The notes under the pieces: generated by a model
What the model was told of the DNA's origin: nothing
The model's input: only the letters and a program-made list of their open reading frames with translations
Database searches by the model: none
Position numbers and translations under genes: made by a program
Assembly (NCBI GenBank): GCA_026987025.1
Contig: JALSNJ010000006.1
Span: 1 to 53,032, forward strand
From: Candidatus Aminicenantota bacterium
GTDB lineage: Bacteria; Acidobacteriota; Aminicenantia; S016-38
Reading direction: 5' to 3'
Length of the DNA: 53,032 nucleotides
Shown here: positions 23,938-33,242 of the stretch, piece after piece
How the letters are laid out: each line of letters begins with the position of its first letter
Position numbering within the stretch: the first letter of the stretch is position 1

Positions 23938-26718
23938 CTAAAAATCAAATCCCACCCAGAAATTATAGGTGGAAAATATTGTCCTTTGCAAATCGGTTCT
24001 CTTCACATATTCTATGTGAATGGGATAACCGAAGGCAAAGATTTCCAGTCCATACCCGTAGGAGGCCACGGCGTCCACCAGGGTTATGTCAGGAAAACAT
24101 CCCTCCCACAGCGTTGTTTTGTAGCCCGGAAGCCAGAACCCGCCCATGTCAAAAAATAGGACCCCTCTAATGGGGCCTAAATTTCCCAGGGGCGTTATAG
24201 TTATATAGGTTAAAGGGAAGCGAAACTCTGCGTTGAAGAAGAAGGTTTTTGTTCCCACTAAGGCTCTATATCCTACGCTCCTTATTTCGTTGTTTCCTCC
24301 GAAGAAATTGTAAAAAGGGGTTTTCCCAAAGCTTCCGTAGTAATTGAGCCTGAAGGCCATCAGGAAGTCCCTGCCCAGGTTGAAATACTTCCTGGCATCT
24401 AAGGATACCGTGAAATTGCTTATGTGGGCACTGTCTAAGGGTATCCTCTTGGAGAACATGACGGATACAGTGTCTCCGCTTATGGGACCGTAGTTTTTGA
24501 ACCTGGTGGTTTCCCTTACGAAGTTAAAATTGAGGTGCAGGTATTTTCCTTTGTAAAAAAGCCCTGTGGGAAGGAAGTATCCCCCCACATCTTCTTTTAT
24601 TTCCTCGGCCCCGGCGCTGAGCTCAACCCGGTGGTAGAGGTCCAGGGGATAGTAGGCGTAGGCCGCCAGGCCAGTATACCTCCGCAGGACCATGGACGGG
24701 TAAACTGCAAAGGGGCCGTAGAAGTAATAAAGTTTGAACTGATAGGCGGAGACGCCCCACCAGAGCCTTCTCTTCTGGTTGAAATATCCGAGCTGGTAGG
24801 ACTGATATCTGTAATCGTTGGAAGCGAAGAATACAAACCTGTGGTCTGCGAAGATATCCGAAAAGGAAAGGTAGGCAGAGGTAAAAAGCCTGCCATCGGT
24901 GGAATAACCTATGCTTACCGGGGAAAGAAAGTCCGGGGAAAGCTTTCCAAAGCCCTTTCTTATTTTGATTTTTCCCTCATCAACCTTTGCCAATTTTATT
25001 TCCGCAGCCTTTATCTTCCTTTCCTTCTCCCTGTATTCTTCAATTGCCTTGGGCTCAGCCTTGTAAATCTTGAAGCTCATCCTGTGGAACCCTGAAAAGA
25101 AGAGCTTTCCGTTTTTAAAAACAGGGAAGAAGCACCCTGTGGAAACCCTGGTATATCTCCTGAGCTTTAAGTCCTTAAGATTTATAGTATAGACATCAAA
25201 TCCTCCATCCCTGTTGGAAGAAAAGGCCACTGTTTCCTCGTCCACAAAGGAGGGATTTATGTTTTGAGCGTTGGTAAAGGTGATCTGTCTTATATTGGAA
25301 AAGGAGGGAAAATCCGCCACCGCCAGGTTAATGTTCCTTCCCTGGGCGAAGGAGAAAACGAGCCTTTTCCCTGAGGGGGAGAGGCTTACCTCTTTTATGT
25401 AATAGTTTTCCGGGGACAATTTCTTTATTTTTCCTGTTCTGAGGTCCAGGGAAAACACATAGGAATTTTTTCCTTTAAACCCAACGAAGACTATCTGGTT
25501 TTTATGGAAAACCGGAGAGGCAGGGTTGTAAATGTTCTTTAACTTGTATTCCCTTAAAATCTTCCCCCTGAAGGAGTCTATTATAAATAGCCTGTAATAT
25601 TTGGTTCTCTTTCCAAAGAAGGCGATCCTTTCCCCGGCCCTGTCCCAGGCGATTCCTCTTCCCGATGAGGGGTCGTAACCGAATTTGATTTTCTGGTATT
25701 TAAGGGTAATGCCGTTGGTGAGGTTTTTTAGTTTTTTTCCGTCCCTCAGGGAGATGAGAACTATATCGTAGTCTGCCTGGGAGTAATTGATGGTGAGGAC
25801 CGCCGCCACCTCCCCGCTGGGGGAAAGCTGGAAGGAAAAAACCTGATAGAAAGGGAAGCGGGGAGATACCGCAGGTCCGTAGTCCTCGGGAAGGGAGCGG
25901 AGCAACCTTTTTCTGAACCTTTTCCTTAAATAAGTCCTGAACCTGTTGTTGAACTCTTCCCTTTCTATGTGGAAGGCCTCCTTTATGGGGTTGGAGTAGC
26001 GTATTATCCTGAATTTTTTTATTATCCACCAGAGTTTTCTTACCCCGGTTATGCCGTAGTCCCTTTCAATGAAATCAAAAAGGGCGTGGCCAAAATCGTA
26101 GGGAACCCTGCCCTGGCCTCCCTCCAGGTCCCCGGACCTGGTTATCTCCGGAACCGAATCTGTGGCCACCGCATCCACCAAGGTAACTAAGGGGAAGGGC
26201 TCCCAGTCGCGGGTGGCGTATTCAGCAAAACCCTCCATCATCCAGAGGGGAACCCTGATCCTGAAAACCGCCGAGGGGCTAAGGCCCTCGTAAAGGATGT
26301 AGAATTCAAAGGCATGGGTTAGCTCGTGGTTGATGAGCCTTTTCAGGTAAAAGGTGGGGAGGTCCGCAGGGATAACCACCCTTCTGCGGAAGGGCTCTGA
26401 AAAACCCAGGACTTCCTCCGGCACCAGCCCGCCGTAAAGGTTCGTCTGTTCAAAATCAAAGTGGTTTTTGTAAAAGATTATGGGTATCCTTTCCTTTATG
26501 TCCACACCGGTAAGGGTAGAAAGTCTCCGGTAGCTCAGCTGGGCATAGGTTACTATTTCCTCCAGCCTTCCCCTGTCGTAGAAAAGGAAGCGAAAATGGG
26601 GGGTGGTGTATTCCATCCACCGGAAGTCGTTGTAAATTACCTTGTTTTTCCCATAGTAGGGTATTAACTGGGCCGATAAAAGCCCAGAAAGGATCGCTGA
26701 AAGGAAAACCCTCCTCAT
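23938..26718 (-). CDS. Fusion of HExxH metalloprotease, beta-propeller and Omp85-like outer-membrane barrel
   Basis: A 926-aa exported protein with a signal peptide (1-16). Part one has the zinc motif HELTH (131-135) and WMMEGFAEY (about 159-167), as in the peptidase MA/gluzincin group. Part two (about 280-580) contains repeated strands like TolB/WD40-like propeller blades (for example SPSGKRLVFSF). Part three (about 620-926) is rich in alternating aromatic strands with the FGGNNEIRSVGYR and RGVLFFDMGGFW blocks of bacterial surface antigen/Omp85 barrels, and the protein ends in Phe, as outer-membrane proteins do. It ends 30 bases before dnaA, and its 3' end holds the predicted dnaA promoter. 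The role may be surface proteolysis or protein export; neither is proven. Confidence 0.8.
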   Translation of the reverse strand: MRRVFLSAILSGLLSAQLIPYYGKNKVIYNDFRWMEYTTPHFRFLFYDRGRLEEIVTYAQLSYRRLSTLTGVDIKERIPIIFYKNHFDFEQTNLYGGLVPEEVLGFSEPFRRRVVIPADLPTFYLKRLINHELTHAFEFYILYEGLSPSAVFRIRVPLWMMEGFAEYATRDWEPFPLVTLVDAVATDSVPEITRSGDLEGGQGRVPYDFGHALFDFIERDYGITGVRKLWWIIKKFRIIRYSNPIKEAFHIEREEFNNRFRTYLRKRFRKRLLRSLPEDYGPAVSPRFPFYQVFSFQLSPSGEVAAVLTINYSQADYDIVLISLRDGKKLKNLTNGITLKYQKIKFGYDPSSGRGIAWDRAGERIAFFGKRTKYYRLFIIDSFRGKILREYKLKNIYNPASPVFHKNQIVFVGFKGKNSYVFSLDLRTGKIKKLSPENYYIKEVSLSPSGKRLVFSFAQGRNINLAVADFPSFSNIRQITFTNAQNINPSFVDEETVAFSSNRDGGFDVYTINLKDLKLRRYTRVSTGCFFPVFKNGKLFFSGFHRMSFKIYKAEPKAIEEYREKERKIKAAEIKLAKVDEGKIKIRKGFGKLSPDFLSPVSIGYSTDGRLFTSAYLSFSDIFADHRFVFFASNDYRYQSYQLGYFNQKRRLWWGVSAYQFKLYYFYGPFAVYPSMVLRRYTGLAAYAYYPLDLYHRVELSAGAEEIKEDVGGYFLPTGLFYKGKYLHLNFNFVRETTRFKNYGPISGDTVSVMFSKRIPLDSAHISNFTVSLDARKYFNLGRDFLMAFRLNYYGSFGKTPFYNFFGGNNEIRSVGYRALVGTKTFFFNAEFRFPLTYITITPLGNLGPIRGVLFFDMGGFWLPGYKTTLWEGCFPDITLVDAVASYGYGLEIFAFGYPIHIEYVKRTDLQRTIFSTYNFWVGFDF
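23962..23991 (-). promoter_or_regulatory. Candidate promoter of dnaA
   Basis: Minus strand: -35 TTGCAA (23986-23991), an 18-base spacer, then a perfect -10 TATAAT (23962-23967). It lies in the last codons of the upstream outer-membrane gene. A box-like TTTTCCACC occupies part of the spacer. The predicted leader is about 50 bases. Confidence 0.45.
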
Positions 26719-26721
26719 CCT

Positions 26722-27267
26722 TCACCTCAGGAGGTAATGCATTATTTCTTTCTTTTGATAGGAGATGTCGGAGAGCAGGGAGGAGGTCATCCTTTGAAGC
26801 ACCGCGTAGAGAGCGAAGAGGGAGGATTCGTATTCCCTGAATTTCATCCTTTCCTCCAGGCATTTTTTATAATGGAAGTCTTCAATATAAAAGCACATTT
26901 TCATCCTTATAATTTTTACCCCCACCAGGGAAGGGGGAGCCACCCCCTCCTGGGGAGAATAGTAGGTGTAGGCCCTCTTTAGCCAGGCTCTATAGGTTAT
27001 GAGAAGAAGAGGACTTCCCTTTCCCGGTTGAACCTTTATGTTTCCTGAGGTCTCCAGCTCGCTCCTTATAAATTTTTCCACCTCGGACCTTACATCCTTT
27101 ATCTCCACGAAATCGTTCTCCAGGGATTTTTCCTCAACCAGCAGGTGGAGTTTCTCTATTTTCTTTTTTATGGCAGGGGGCCTTTCCACATCCACCTTCA
27201 CCCGGTAGTAGTGGGTGCAATGGGATAAGAAAAGGGCTACCAGAGGGAACAGAAGAGGGCGTTTCAT
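26722..27267 (-). CDS. Predicted lipoprotein of unknown function
   Basis: A 181-aa protein with a lipoprotein signal and Cys17 in the box LSHC. The mature part begins with a YYRVKVDVERPPAI segment and contains a predicted helix pair (about 35-75). A region with RAWLKRAYTYY and KMCFYIEDFHYKKC may be strand-rich. I do not recognise the family. It starts in an ATGA overlap with the TPR lipoprotein and lies 3 bases before the protease-barrel gene, so the three form one unit, probably acting together at the outer membrane. Confidence 0.65.
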   Translation of the reverse strand: MKRPLLFPLVALFLSHCTHYYRVKVDVERPPAIKKKIEKLHLLVEEKSLENDFVEIKDVRSEVEKFIRSELETSGNIKVQPGKGSPLLLITYRAWLKRAYTYYSPQEGVAPPSLVGVKIIRMKMCFYIEDFHYKKCLEERMKFREYESSLFALYAVLQRMTSSLLSDISYQKKEIMHYLLR

Positions 27268-27608
27268 TTCCCTTTTCTCCTTTTCTTTTCCCGGCCCTTG
27301 ACCTTCCTCTTGAGCTCCAGGAAAATGGCATAGTTGGCTTTGATCAGCCTGTTTTTGGGGTCCAGGGCCAGGGCCTTCTTATAGCACTCCTCCGCCCTTT
27401 CAAAGTCTCCCAGGGCTTCGTAGGCCACAGCCATGTTGTTGTATGCCTGGGCGGTTTCCCTGAGCTCCGCTGCCCTCTGGAATCTGTAAAGGGCCTCCTT
27501 CCACAGCCTCAGTCGGGCAGCCCTTATACCGAGGCTCAGGTTTTCCTTGTAAAGATTAAGGCTGCAGGCAGGAAGGAGCAACAGGGTCAGGAAAACAAGT
27601 TTTTTCAT
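27264..27608 (-). CDS. Small TPR lipoprotein
   Basis: A 114-aa lipoprotein (box LPAC, Cys15) with about two TPR units: one around 28-55, and one around 60-92 in which AYEALGDFERAEECYKKALALDP is a textbook repeat. The C-terminal tail is very basic. It starts a transcription unit with the next two genes. An extended -10 TGATATAAT ends 9 bases before the ATG, so the mRNA would be leaderless or nearly so. Likely function: scaffold in an envelope complex. Confidence 0.75.
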   Translation of the reverse strand: MKKLVFLTLLLLPACSLNLYKENLSLGIRAARLRLWKEALYRFQRAAELRETAQAYNNMAVAYEALGDFERAEECYKKALALDPKNRLIKANYAIFLELKRKVKGREKKRRKGK

Positions 27609-27617
27609 CCTGATTTC

Positions 27618-27626
27618 ATTATATCA
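27618..27626 (-). promoter_or_regulatory. Extended -10 promoter of the TPR lipoprotein operon
   Basis: TGATATAAT on the minus strand, 9 bases before the ATG at 27608. Its TGA is at the same time the stop codon of the upstream acyltransferase gene (27624-27626). Confidence 0.6.
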
Positions 27627-28364
27627 CTTCCCCCTCTTCCTTATCACCCTGCCCGGAACTCCAACTATTATGCTGTAGGGCTCAAAGTCCCCTTTTATAA
27701 GGGCCCCTGCCCCCACCACGCATCCGTGTCCCAGACGGGTGCCGTCCAGAACGGTGGAGGATGCTCCGATCCAGCAGTCCTCCTCTATCTTCACTCCCTT
27801 GCCCTCCTTTATGCCCTGCTCCAAGATGGGCTTTGATGTGTCCTCAAAGTGGTGTTCCCCTCCCGCCACTATGTAACAGTGGCCGGCTATGAAGGTTTTT
27901 CCCCCGATCTCCACCCTGTGGTTGGAATATATGGTTACATTGTTGGAAATGTTCACATCGTCCCCCAGGAAGATGTCCCCGTATTTGCAGGAAAGGGTGG
28001 AGTTCCTGGCCACTATGCACCGGTGCCCGATTCTTAGGTTCCCCCCTTTTCCATCCAGCAGGACATGGTCATCGAAAACAACCCCGTCCCCGATTTCTAT
28101 GTTCATGGGATTTCTTATGGTCATTCCCCTGCCGAAGACCACCCCCCTGCCGCAGCTTTTAAAAAGAGGGGGGAAGAAAATCCTTCTCAGGAGATACCCC
28201 AGGGCCCCCGGAATATTGGTAAAGAGGGTTATGGCAAATTCATAGTAAAGGAGGCGGAAAAGCCCCACTTCCCCTGGGGCCAGCTTTTTGTACTTCTCCA
28301 AGGCGGAACCCTTCTCCCTCAAGACATAACGGGTATCAGGGGGTGTTTCACGTGAAACACTCAT
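27624..28364 (-). CDS. Left-handed beta-helix acyltransferase (hexapeptide repeat family)
   Basis: A 246-aa protein with the imperfect hexapeptide repeats of the LpxA/WbbJ-type acetyltransferases from about residue 85 to 235 (for example the IGDGVVFDDHVLLDG, IGHRCIVARNSTLS and EDCWIGASSTVLDG turns), after a helical N-terminal part. It probably transfers an acetyl or similar group to a surface sugar. It follows the Kdo genes directly (17-base overlap with kdsC), so a role in lipopolysaccharide or capsule modification is likely. Its codons 2-7, spelling Ser-Val-Ser-Arg-Glu-Thr, are a perfect parS site. Confidence 0.82.
   Translation of the reverse strand: MSVSRETPPDTRYVLREKGSALEKYKKLAPGEVGLFRLLYYEFAITLFTNIPGALGYLLRRIFFPPLFKSCGRGVVFGRGMTIRNPMNIEIGDGVVFDDHVLLDGKGGNLRIGHRCIVARNSTLSCKYGDIFLGDDVNISNNVTIYSNHRVEIGGKTFIAGHCYIVAGGEHHFEDTSKPILEQGIKEGKGVKIEEDCWIGASSTVLDGTRLGHGCVVGAGALIKGDFEPYSIIVGVPGRVIRKRGK
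28344..28359. promoter_or_regulatory. parS centromere site (perfect)
   Basis: TGTTTCACGTGAAACA, a perfect 16-base palindrome identical to the consensus ParB-binding site of many bacteria. It lies in the overlap of the kdsC stop and the acyltransferase start, about 4.9 kb from parB, on the origin-proximal part of the window. Confidence 0.93.
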
Positions 28365-28827
28365 CGCCCTTCATAATCCTTTCCACCAGTTCTCTCAGCG
28401 CCCCTTCCCCTCCCCGGGACTTCAAAACAAGGTGAGCCTTTTCCTTAACTTCAGGCACCGCATCGCTCACCGCGGCCCCCATGCCGGCGGCCTCCATGGC
28501 CGGAAGGTCCTGAATGTCGTCTCCCAGGAAGATGGCCTCCCCCTTTTTTATCCCGTATCTTTCCATTATTTCCCGCATGAGCTTTCCCTTGTCCCTTACT
28601 CCGAAGTGGGCCTCCTCTATGCCCAGCTTCTTTGCCCTTTCCTCCGCAACCCTGGAGGGAAGCCCGGAAATTATAGCGATAAGGATGCCGGCCTGCCTGG
28701 CCAGGTGAACCGCCATGCCGTCCTTGACATTGAAGGCCTTGGCTGGCTCACTCTGCCCTTCAAAGAAATAGAGCTTTCCGTCGGTGAGGGTTCCGTCCAC
28801 ATCCACGCCGATGAGTTTTATCCTCAT
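28348..28827 (-). CDS. kdsC: 3-deoxy-manno-octulosonate-8-phosphate phosphatase
   Basis: HAD-family phosphatase that makes free Kdo from Kdo-8-phosphate. The 159-aa cap-less enzyme shows DVDGTLTDG (nucleophile Asp9, general acid Asp11), IISGLPS (52-58) and GDDIQDLP (102-109). It is next to kdsD (TAATG overlap) and kdsA, completing the Kdo pathway. Its stop lies in a parS site. Confidence 0.94.
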   Translation of the reverse strand: MRIKLIGVDVDGTLTDGKLYFFEGQSEPAKAFNVKDGMAVHLARQAGILIAIISGLPSRVAEERAKKLGIEEAHFGVRDKGKLMREIMERYGIKKGEAIFLGDDIQDLPAMEAAGMGAAVSDAVPEVKEKAHLVLKSRGGEGALRELVERIMKGDECFT

Positions 28828-29786
28828 TAAAATAGCTCCGTTCTCCAGAGGTCGTGCAAGTGGAGGAGGCCTTCCAGTCTTCCCTGACTGTCGGGCACCA
28901 AAAGGCAGGTTATCTTCCTCTCCTCCATGATCTTCAGGGCCCTGGTGGCCAGCTCCTCCTTTCCTATGGTTATGGGATTCCTTGTCATTATTTGATGGGC
29001 CCTTTTTGAGAAAATTTCCCCGTCCCGGAGCAGGGCCCTTCGTAGGTCCCCGTCGGTTATTATACCCACCAGCTTCCCTTCCCCGTTCACTACCGCTGTG
29101 GTTCCGAAGCCCTTCCTGCTCATTTCTTCCACCACCTCCTGCAGGGAAGAATCTTCCCTTACCACCGGCAGCTCCTCCCCCCTATGCATGAGGTCAGCCA
29201 CCCTCAGCAGTTTTTTGCCCAGGGCTCCGCCAGGATGAAATTTAGCGAAATCTTCCTTTCCGAATCTCCTCTTTATCATCAAGGCTACCGCCAGGGCATC
29301 CCCCAGGGCCATGGCAGCGGTGGTGGAGGAGGTGGGAACCATCCCGAAGGGCGAAGCCTCCTTGGGGACCTTAGCGTTTATTACAATGTCAGAGTTCCTT
29401 CCCAAGGTGGAGTCGGGATTTCCGGTTATGGAAATTAGTCTAAAACCCAGCCTCTTTACGAAGTAGACCAACCTTTTGATTTCCTCGCTCTCTCCGCTGT
29501 AGGAAACGGCCAAAATTATATCCTCCGGGCTTAGGGTTCCCAGGTCCCCGTGCACGGCCTCGGCAGCATGGATGAAAATGGAGGGCGTTCCCGTGGAAGA
29601 GAGGGTGGCGGAGATCTTCCTGGCCACCAGGCCGGATTTCCCTATGCCGGTGAGCACAACCTTGCCATGGCACCGGAAAATTTCTTCCACGGCCCTGCAG
29701 AATTCTTCTCCCAGGTTTTCCCTTACGAACCTCAGGGCCTCTTCCTCTGTGGAAAGAACTTTTTTCCCTTCCTCCAGAAGCTTCAT
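28827..29786 (-). CDS. kdsD: Arabinose-5-phosphate isomerase
   Basis: Makes D-arabinose-5-phosphate from ribulose-5-phosphate, the first step toward Kdo. The 319-aa protein has a SIS domain (about 30-185) with GKSGLVARKISATLSSTG and the SYSGESEEI signature, and two C-terminal CBS domains (about 200-319), the KdsD/KpsF layout. It sits between kdsA (ATGA overlap) and kdsC. A ribulose-phosphate source, Rpe, is encoded at 47527. Confidence 0.94.
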   Translation of the reverse strand: MKLLEEGKKVLSTEEEALRFVRENLGEEFCRAVEEIFRCHGKVVLTGIGKSGLVARKISATLSSTGTPSIFIHAAEAVHGDLGTLSPEDIILAVSYSGESEEIKRLVYFVKRLGFRLISITGNPDSTLGRNSDIVINAKVPKEASPFGMVPTSSTTAAMALGDALAVALMIKRRFGKEDFAKFHPGGALGKKLLRVADLMHRGEELPVVREDSSLQEVVEEMSRKGFGTTAVVNGEGKLVGIITDGDLRRALLRDGEIFSKRAHQIMTRNPITIGKEELATRALKIMEERKITCLLVPDSQGRLEGLLHLHDLWRTELF

Positions 29787-30592
29787 TTAAGGGCCTCCCA
29801 GAGCCTCAGAAGTTTTTTCAGGAGAGCCTCCACCTGCGAAAGACGAAGGGAGTTGGGACCGTCCGATAGGGCCCTATGGGGCTCAGGGTGAACTTCCATA
29901 AAGACGCCATCGGCTCCGGCGGCTATCCCCGCCCTGGCCATGGTTTCTATAAACCTCGCCTCCCCACCGGAAGCGTCTCCCTTGGCCGAAGGTTTTTGAA
30001 CCGAGTGGGTGGCATCTATCACCACAGGATAGCCCGTCTCCTTCATTATGGGGATGGAACGAAAGTCCACCACTAAATTTCCGTATCCAAAGAAGGTTCC
30101 CCTTTCTATGAGGATTATCTTCCGGTTTCCGGTACTTTCTATCTTTTCCACGACCCTTTTCATGTCCCAGGGGGCCAGGAATTGGCCCTTTTTTACGCTC
30201 ACCGCCTTTCCGGCTCTCCCTGCGGCTAAGAGCATGTCCGTTTGCCTGGAAAGGAAGGCGGGAACCTGAAGGAGGTCCACAACCTCCGCCACCTTCTCCG
30301 CCTGCCAGGGTTCGTGGAAATCGGTGGTTACGGCTACCCCCACCTCTTCCCTGACCCTTTTCAACATTTTCAATCCCTCCTCCAGGCCCGGACCACGGAA
30401 GGATGCGATGGAAGTCCTGTTGGCTTTGTCAAAGGAGGCTTTGAAGATATAAGGAATTCCCAGCCTCCTGGTGATTTCTTTCATGAAGGAAGCCACCTCC
30501 AGGGCTAAGGAGAGGCTTTCCAGCACGCAGGGGCCGGCTATCAGAAAGAAGGGGTCCGAGGGAATTTCAATATTTCCTATTTTAAATTTCAC
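29783..30592 (-). CDS. kdsA: Kdo-8-phosphate synthase
   Basis: Condenses arabinose-5-phosphate with phosphoenolpyruvate. The 269-aa barrel shows the [11 protein letters not shown] opening, [12 protein letters not shown], the [13 protein letters not shown] region and the [11 protein letters not shown] block. It is the central enzyme of the Kdo branch. The start overlaps the pyrG end by 11 bases. Metal dependence (the family has metal and non-metal types) was not judged. Confidence 0.95.
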   Translation of the reverse strand: MKFKIGNIEIPSDPFFLIAGPCVLESLSLALEVASFMKEITRRLGIPYIFKASFDKANRTSIASFRGPGLEEGLKMLKRVREEVGVAVTTDFHEPWQAEKVAEVVDLLQVPAFLSRQTDMLLAAGRAGKAVSVKKGQFLAPWDMKRVVEKIESTGNRKIILIERGTFFGYGNLVVDFRSIPIMKETGYPVVIDATHSVQKPSAKGDASGGEARFIETMARAGIAAGADGVFMEVHPEPHRALSDGPNSLRLSQVEALLKKLLRLWEALK

Positions 30593-32195
30593 CTTTTTTC
30601 CTCCTCAGGGCAGCCCTGACAAAGGCCACGAAGAGAGGATGCGGATTGAAGGGGGTGGATTTGAACTCAGGGTGAAACTGACAGCCGAGAAACCAGGGGT
30701 GGTCCGGATTTTCCACTATTTCCACCAGCCCCGATTCAGGATGAACGCCGGTTATTTTAAGGCCCCTTTTCTCTAAGATTTCCCTGTATTCCGGGTTGAA
30801 CTCGTATCTGTGGCGGTGTCTTTCGTAAATTATTTCCTTCCCGTAGGCCGAATAGGCGAAGGAGGGACGGGATATCCTGCACTTGTAAGCCCCCAATCTC
30901 ATGGTTCCCCCCATCTGGTGGACTCCCCGAAGGTTGGGGAGCATTACCAGAACTTTGTGGGGGGAGGTTTCGTCAAATTCCTCGCTGTTAGCCCTTTTCA
31001 AACTTGCCACATTTCTCGCAAATTCTATGGTGGCCACCTGCATCCCCAGACAGATGCCGAAGTACGGGATTTTCCTTTCCCTGGCGAACTGCACCGCCCT
31101 TATCATCCCTTCAATTCCCCTTTCCCCGAATCCTCCTGGAACGAGAATGGCCAAGGAATCCTTCAGAAATTTTTCCGGCCCCTGCTCTAAAATGTCCTCG
31201 GCCTCCACCCATTTTTGAACCACCCTAACTCCATTGGCCACCCCCGCGTGGAACAGGGCTTCGTTCAGGCTCTTGTAGGAGTCCTTCAATTTCACATATT
31301 TTCCCACCATGGTGATTTCTACTTCCTCGTCAAGGTTTCGCACCTTTTCTATGAACTCCTCCCATTTCCTGAGGTTCGGCTTTTTCCGGGGAAGACGGAG
31401 TTTTCCAAGGATCTTCAGGTCAAGACCTTCCCGATGGAAGTTTAGGGGTATTTCGTAAATGGTTTTGACATCCTTGGCGGAGATAACATTTTCTTCCTTT
31501 ACATTGGAGAAGAGGGCTATTTTCGCCTTGATCTCCTGGGGGAGGTCCCTGTCGCTTCTACAGAGGATAAAGTCGGGCTGAATTCCAATGGCCCTCAGCT
31601 CCTTAACCGAATGCTGGGTTGGCTTGGTCTTGAGCTCTCCGGAAGTGGGGATGAAGGGCACCAGGGTCAGATGAAGGTAGACCACATTTTCCGGCCCCTC
31701 TTCCAGTCCTATCTGTCTTATTGCCTCTAAAAAGGGAAGGCTTTCTATGTCCCCCACGGTTCCCCCGATTTCCACGATGGATATGTCCACCTTTCCGTAG
31801 AACTTCCTTATGGCGGACTTTATCTCATCGGTAACATGGGGGATCACCTGAACGGTTTTCCCAAGATAATCGCCCCTTCTTTCCTTGTTAATTATGGACC
31901 AGTATATTTTTCCGGCGGTGAAGTTGCTGTCCATGGTGGTCTGGATAGAGGTAAACCTTTCGTAGTGGCCGAGGTCAAGATCGGTTTCGGCTCCATCTTC
32001 GGTAACGAAGACCTCCCCGTGCTGGAAAGGGCTCATGGTCCCCGGGTCCACATTCAGGTAGGGGTCTATTTTCTGCATGGAAATTTTCAGCCCGTGGGCT
32101 TCCATAAGAGCACCTATGCTGGCGGCGGCTACCCCCTTTCCCAGGGAGGAAAGCACCCCTCCTGTTACGAAGATGAACTTAGTTCGCCTTGCCAC
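30582..32195 (-). CDS. pyrG: CTP synthase
   Basis: Amidates UTP to CTP using glutamine. A 537-aa two-domain protein: the synthetase part opens with [17 protein letters not shown], and the glutaminase part has the GICLGMQ nucleophile block and a C-terminal HPEFKSTP. The start is a GTG, with 17 bases of overlap with kdsB. Embedded between kdsB and kdsA, it supplies the CTP used by KdsB, a fitting neighbour. Confidence 0.97.
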   Translation of the reverse strand: MARRTKFIFVTGGVLSSLGKGVAAASIGALMEAHGLKISMQKIDPYLNVDPGTMSPFQHGEVFVTEDGAETDLDLGHYERFTSIQTTMDSNFTAGKIYWSIINKERRGDYLGKTVQVIPHVTDEIKSAIRKFYGKVDISIVEIGGTVGDIESLPFLEAIRQIGLEEGPENVVYLHLTLVPFIPTSGELKTKPTQHSVKELRAIGIQPDFILCRSDRDLPQEIKAKIALFSNVKEENVISAKDVKTIYEIPLNFHREGLDLKILGKLRLPRKKPNLRKWEEFIEKVRNLDEEVEITMVGKYVKLKDSYKSLNEALFHAGVANGVRVVQKWVEAEDILEQGPEKFLKDSLAILVPGGFGERGIEGMIRAVQFARERKIPYFGICLGMQVATIEFARNVASLKRANSEEFDETSPHKVLVMLPNLRGVHQMGGTMRLGAYKCRISRPSFAYSAYGKEIIYERHRHRYEFNPEYREILEKRGLKITGVHPESGLVEIVENPDHPWFLGCQFHPEFKSTPFNPHPLFVAFVRAALRRKKGEI

Positions 32196-32886
32196 AAAGC
32201 ACCTCCCTGACCCTTTCCAGATCCCTTTCGGTGTCCACAGAAATCATAGATTCCCTCCAGGGCAACATTTTTATTCTTTTCCCGTAGTAAAGTATTCGGA
32301 GTTGCTCAAGCCCTTCCTCATCCTCCAGGGGAGAAGGCCCCAGGGAAAGGAACCAGAGGAGGGCATCTCTGAGGAATCCGTAAATTCCTATGTGTTTAAG
32401 GAAGGGACCCCTGAAGGGAACCGCAGAGCGGGAAAAATAGATGGAATAACCCCTATGGTCCAGAACTACCTTTACCGTGTTGGGGTCCAGGGCTTCCTCC
32501 GCAGTTGCTTCCCCATAAAGGCTCACGAATTCTTCCCCCTTTTCCAGCTCCTCCACCATAAGGTCCAGGGCCTCCCCCTTTATCATGGGCTCATCCGCCT
32601 GTATGTTGAGATAGGCATCGGCCTTTATTTTTTCCGCCACCTCCCCAACCCTTTCCGTTCCGCTTTTATGAAGGGGAGAGGTCAGGACGGCTTCCGCTCC
32701 AGCCCCTTCCACCACCCTCTTTATTCTTTCTGAATCAGTGGCCACCAGGACACGACGGAGCCTTTTGGCCTTCATTGCCCCCTCTAAGGTCCAGAGAATA
32801 AGGGGTTTTCCACAAATGTCCGCCAGGGGCTTTCCCCTTAACCTTGTGGAGCCTTCCCTGGCCGGAATAACCCCTAAGACTTCCAT
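32179..32886 (-). CDS. kdsB: CMP-Kdo synthetase
   Basis: Activates Kdo with CTP before transfer to lipid A. The 235-aa nucleotidyltransferase begins [16 protein letters not shown], and has TDSERI, the NIQADEP block and the SRSAVPF segment. Overlaps at both ends (13 bases with bactofilin, 17 with pyrG) place it in the same transcription unit as parAB. Confidence 0.95.
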   Translation of the reverse strand: MEVLGVIPAREGSTRLRGKPLADICGKPLILWTLEGAMKAKRLRRVLVATDSERIKRVVEGAGAEAVLTSPLHKSGTERVGEVAEKIKADAYLNIQADEPMIKGEALDLMVEELEKGEEFVSLYGEATAEEALDPNTVKVVLDHRGYSIYFSRSAVPFRGPFLKHIGIYGFLRDALLWFLSLGPSPLEDEEGLEQLRILYYGKRIKMLPWRESMISVDTERDLERVREVLCGKAN

Positions 32887-33242
32887 TCTCCTTCTATCTC
32901 CTTTTCTACCTCTTTTTTGGGCAACACCCTGGCTCCTCCCCTTATAATTGCTCCCTCCTTTATGGATAGGATGGGGGTTATTATTTCTGCCTCCAGCCTG
33001 GCGCTGGACTCCAGATTGACCCTCTCCCTGGCCAGAACCTTCCCCTTTACCGAACCGCTTATAATCAGCTCTTTACCGAAGACTTTTCCCTCCACCCTTC
33101 CCCTGGCCCCGATGATTACATCGGAGGAGCTGTAAACATTGCCCTTTATTTTTCCGTCTATCCTCACGGGGTTCTTAGCCCTTACCTCCCCGGTTATCTC
33201 CATGCCTTCATCTATATAAGCTCTGAAGGGGGTTTCAGCCAT
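32874..33242 (-). CDS. Bactofilin
   Basis: A 122-aa polymer-forming cytoskeletal protein. It has a right-handed beta-helix pattern with repeats such as GKIKGNVYSSSDVIIGARGRVEGKV, short flexible ends and no signal peptide. Bactofilin filaments organise envelope synthesis or hold chromosome-segregation proteins (for example ParB/PadC in Myxococcus). Placement right after parB (8-base overlap) supports a segregation link. Confidence 0.93.
   Translation of the reverse strand: MAETPFRAYIDEGMEITGEVRAKNPVRIDGKIKGNVYSSSDVIIGARGRVEGKVFGKELIISGSVKGKVLARERVNLESSARLEAEIITPILSIKEGAIIRGGARVLPKKEVEKEIEGEWKS

Noticed and set aside
24535-25095. 186-codon plus-strand open frame inside the protease-barrel gene
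   Set aside because: Shadow of the real minus-strand gene; no ribosome binding site and no recognisable domain.
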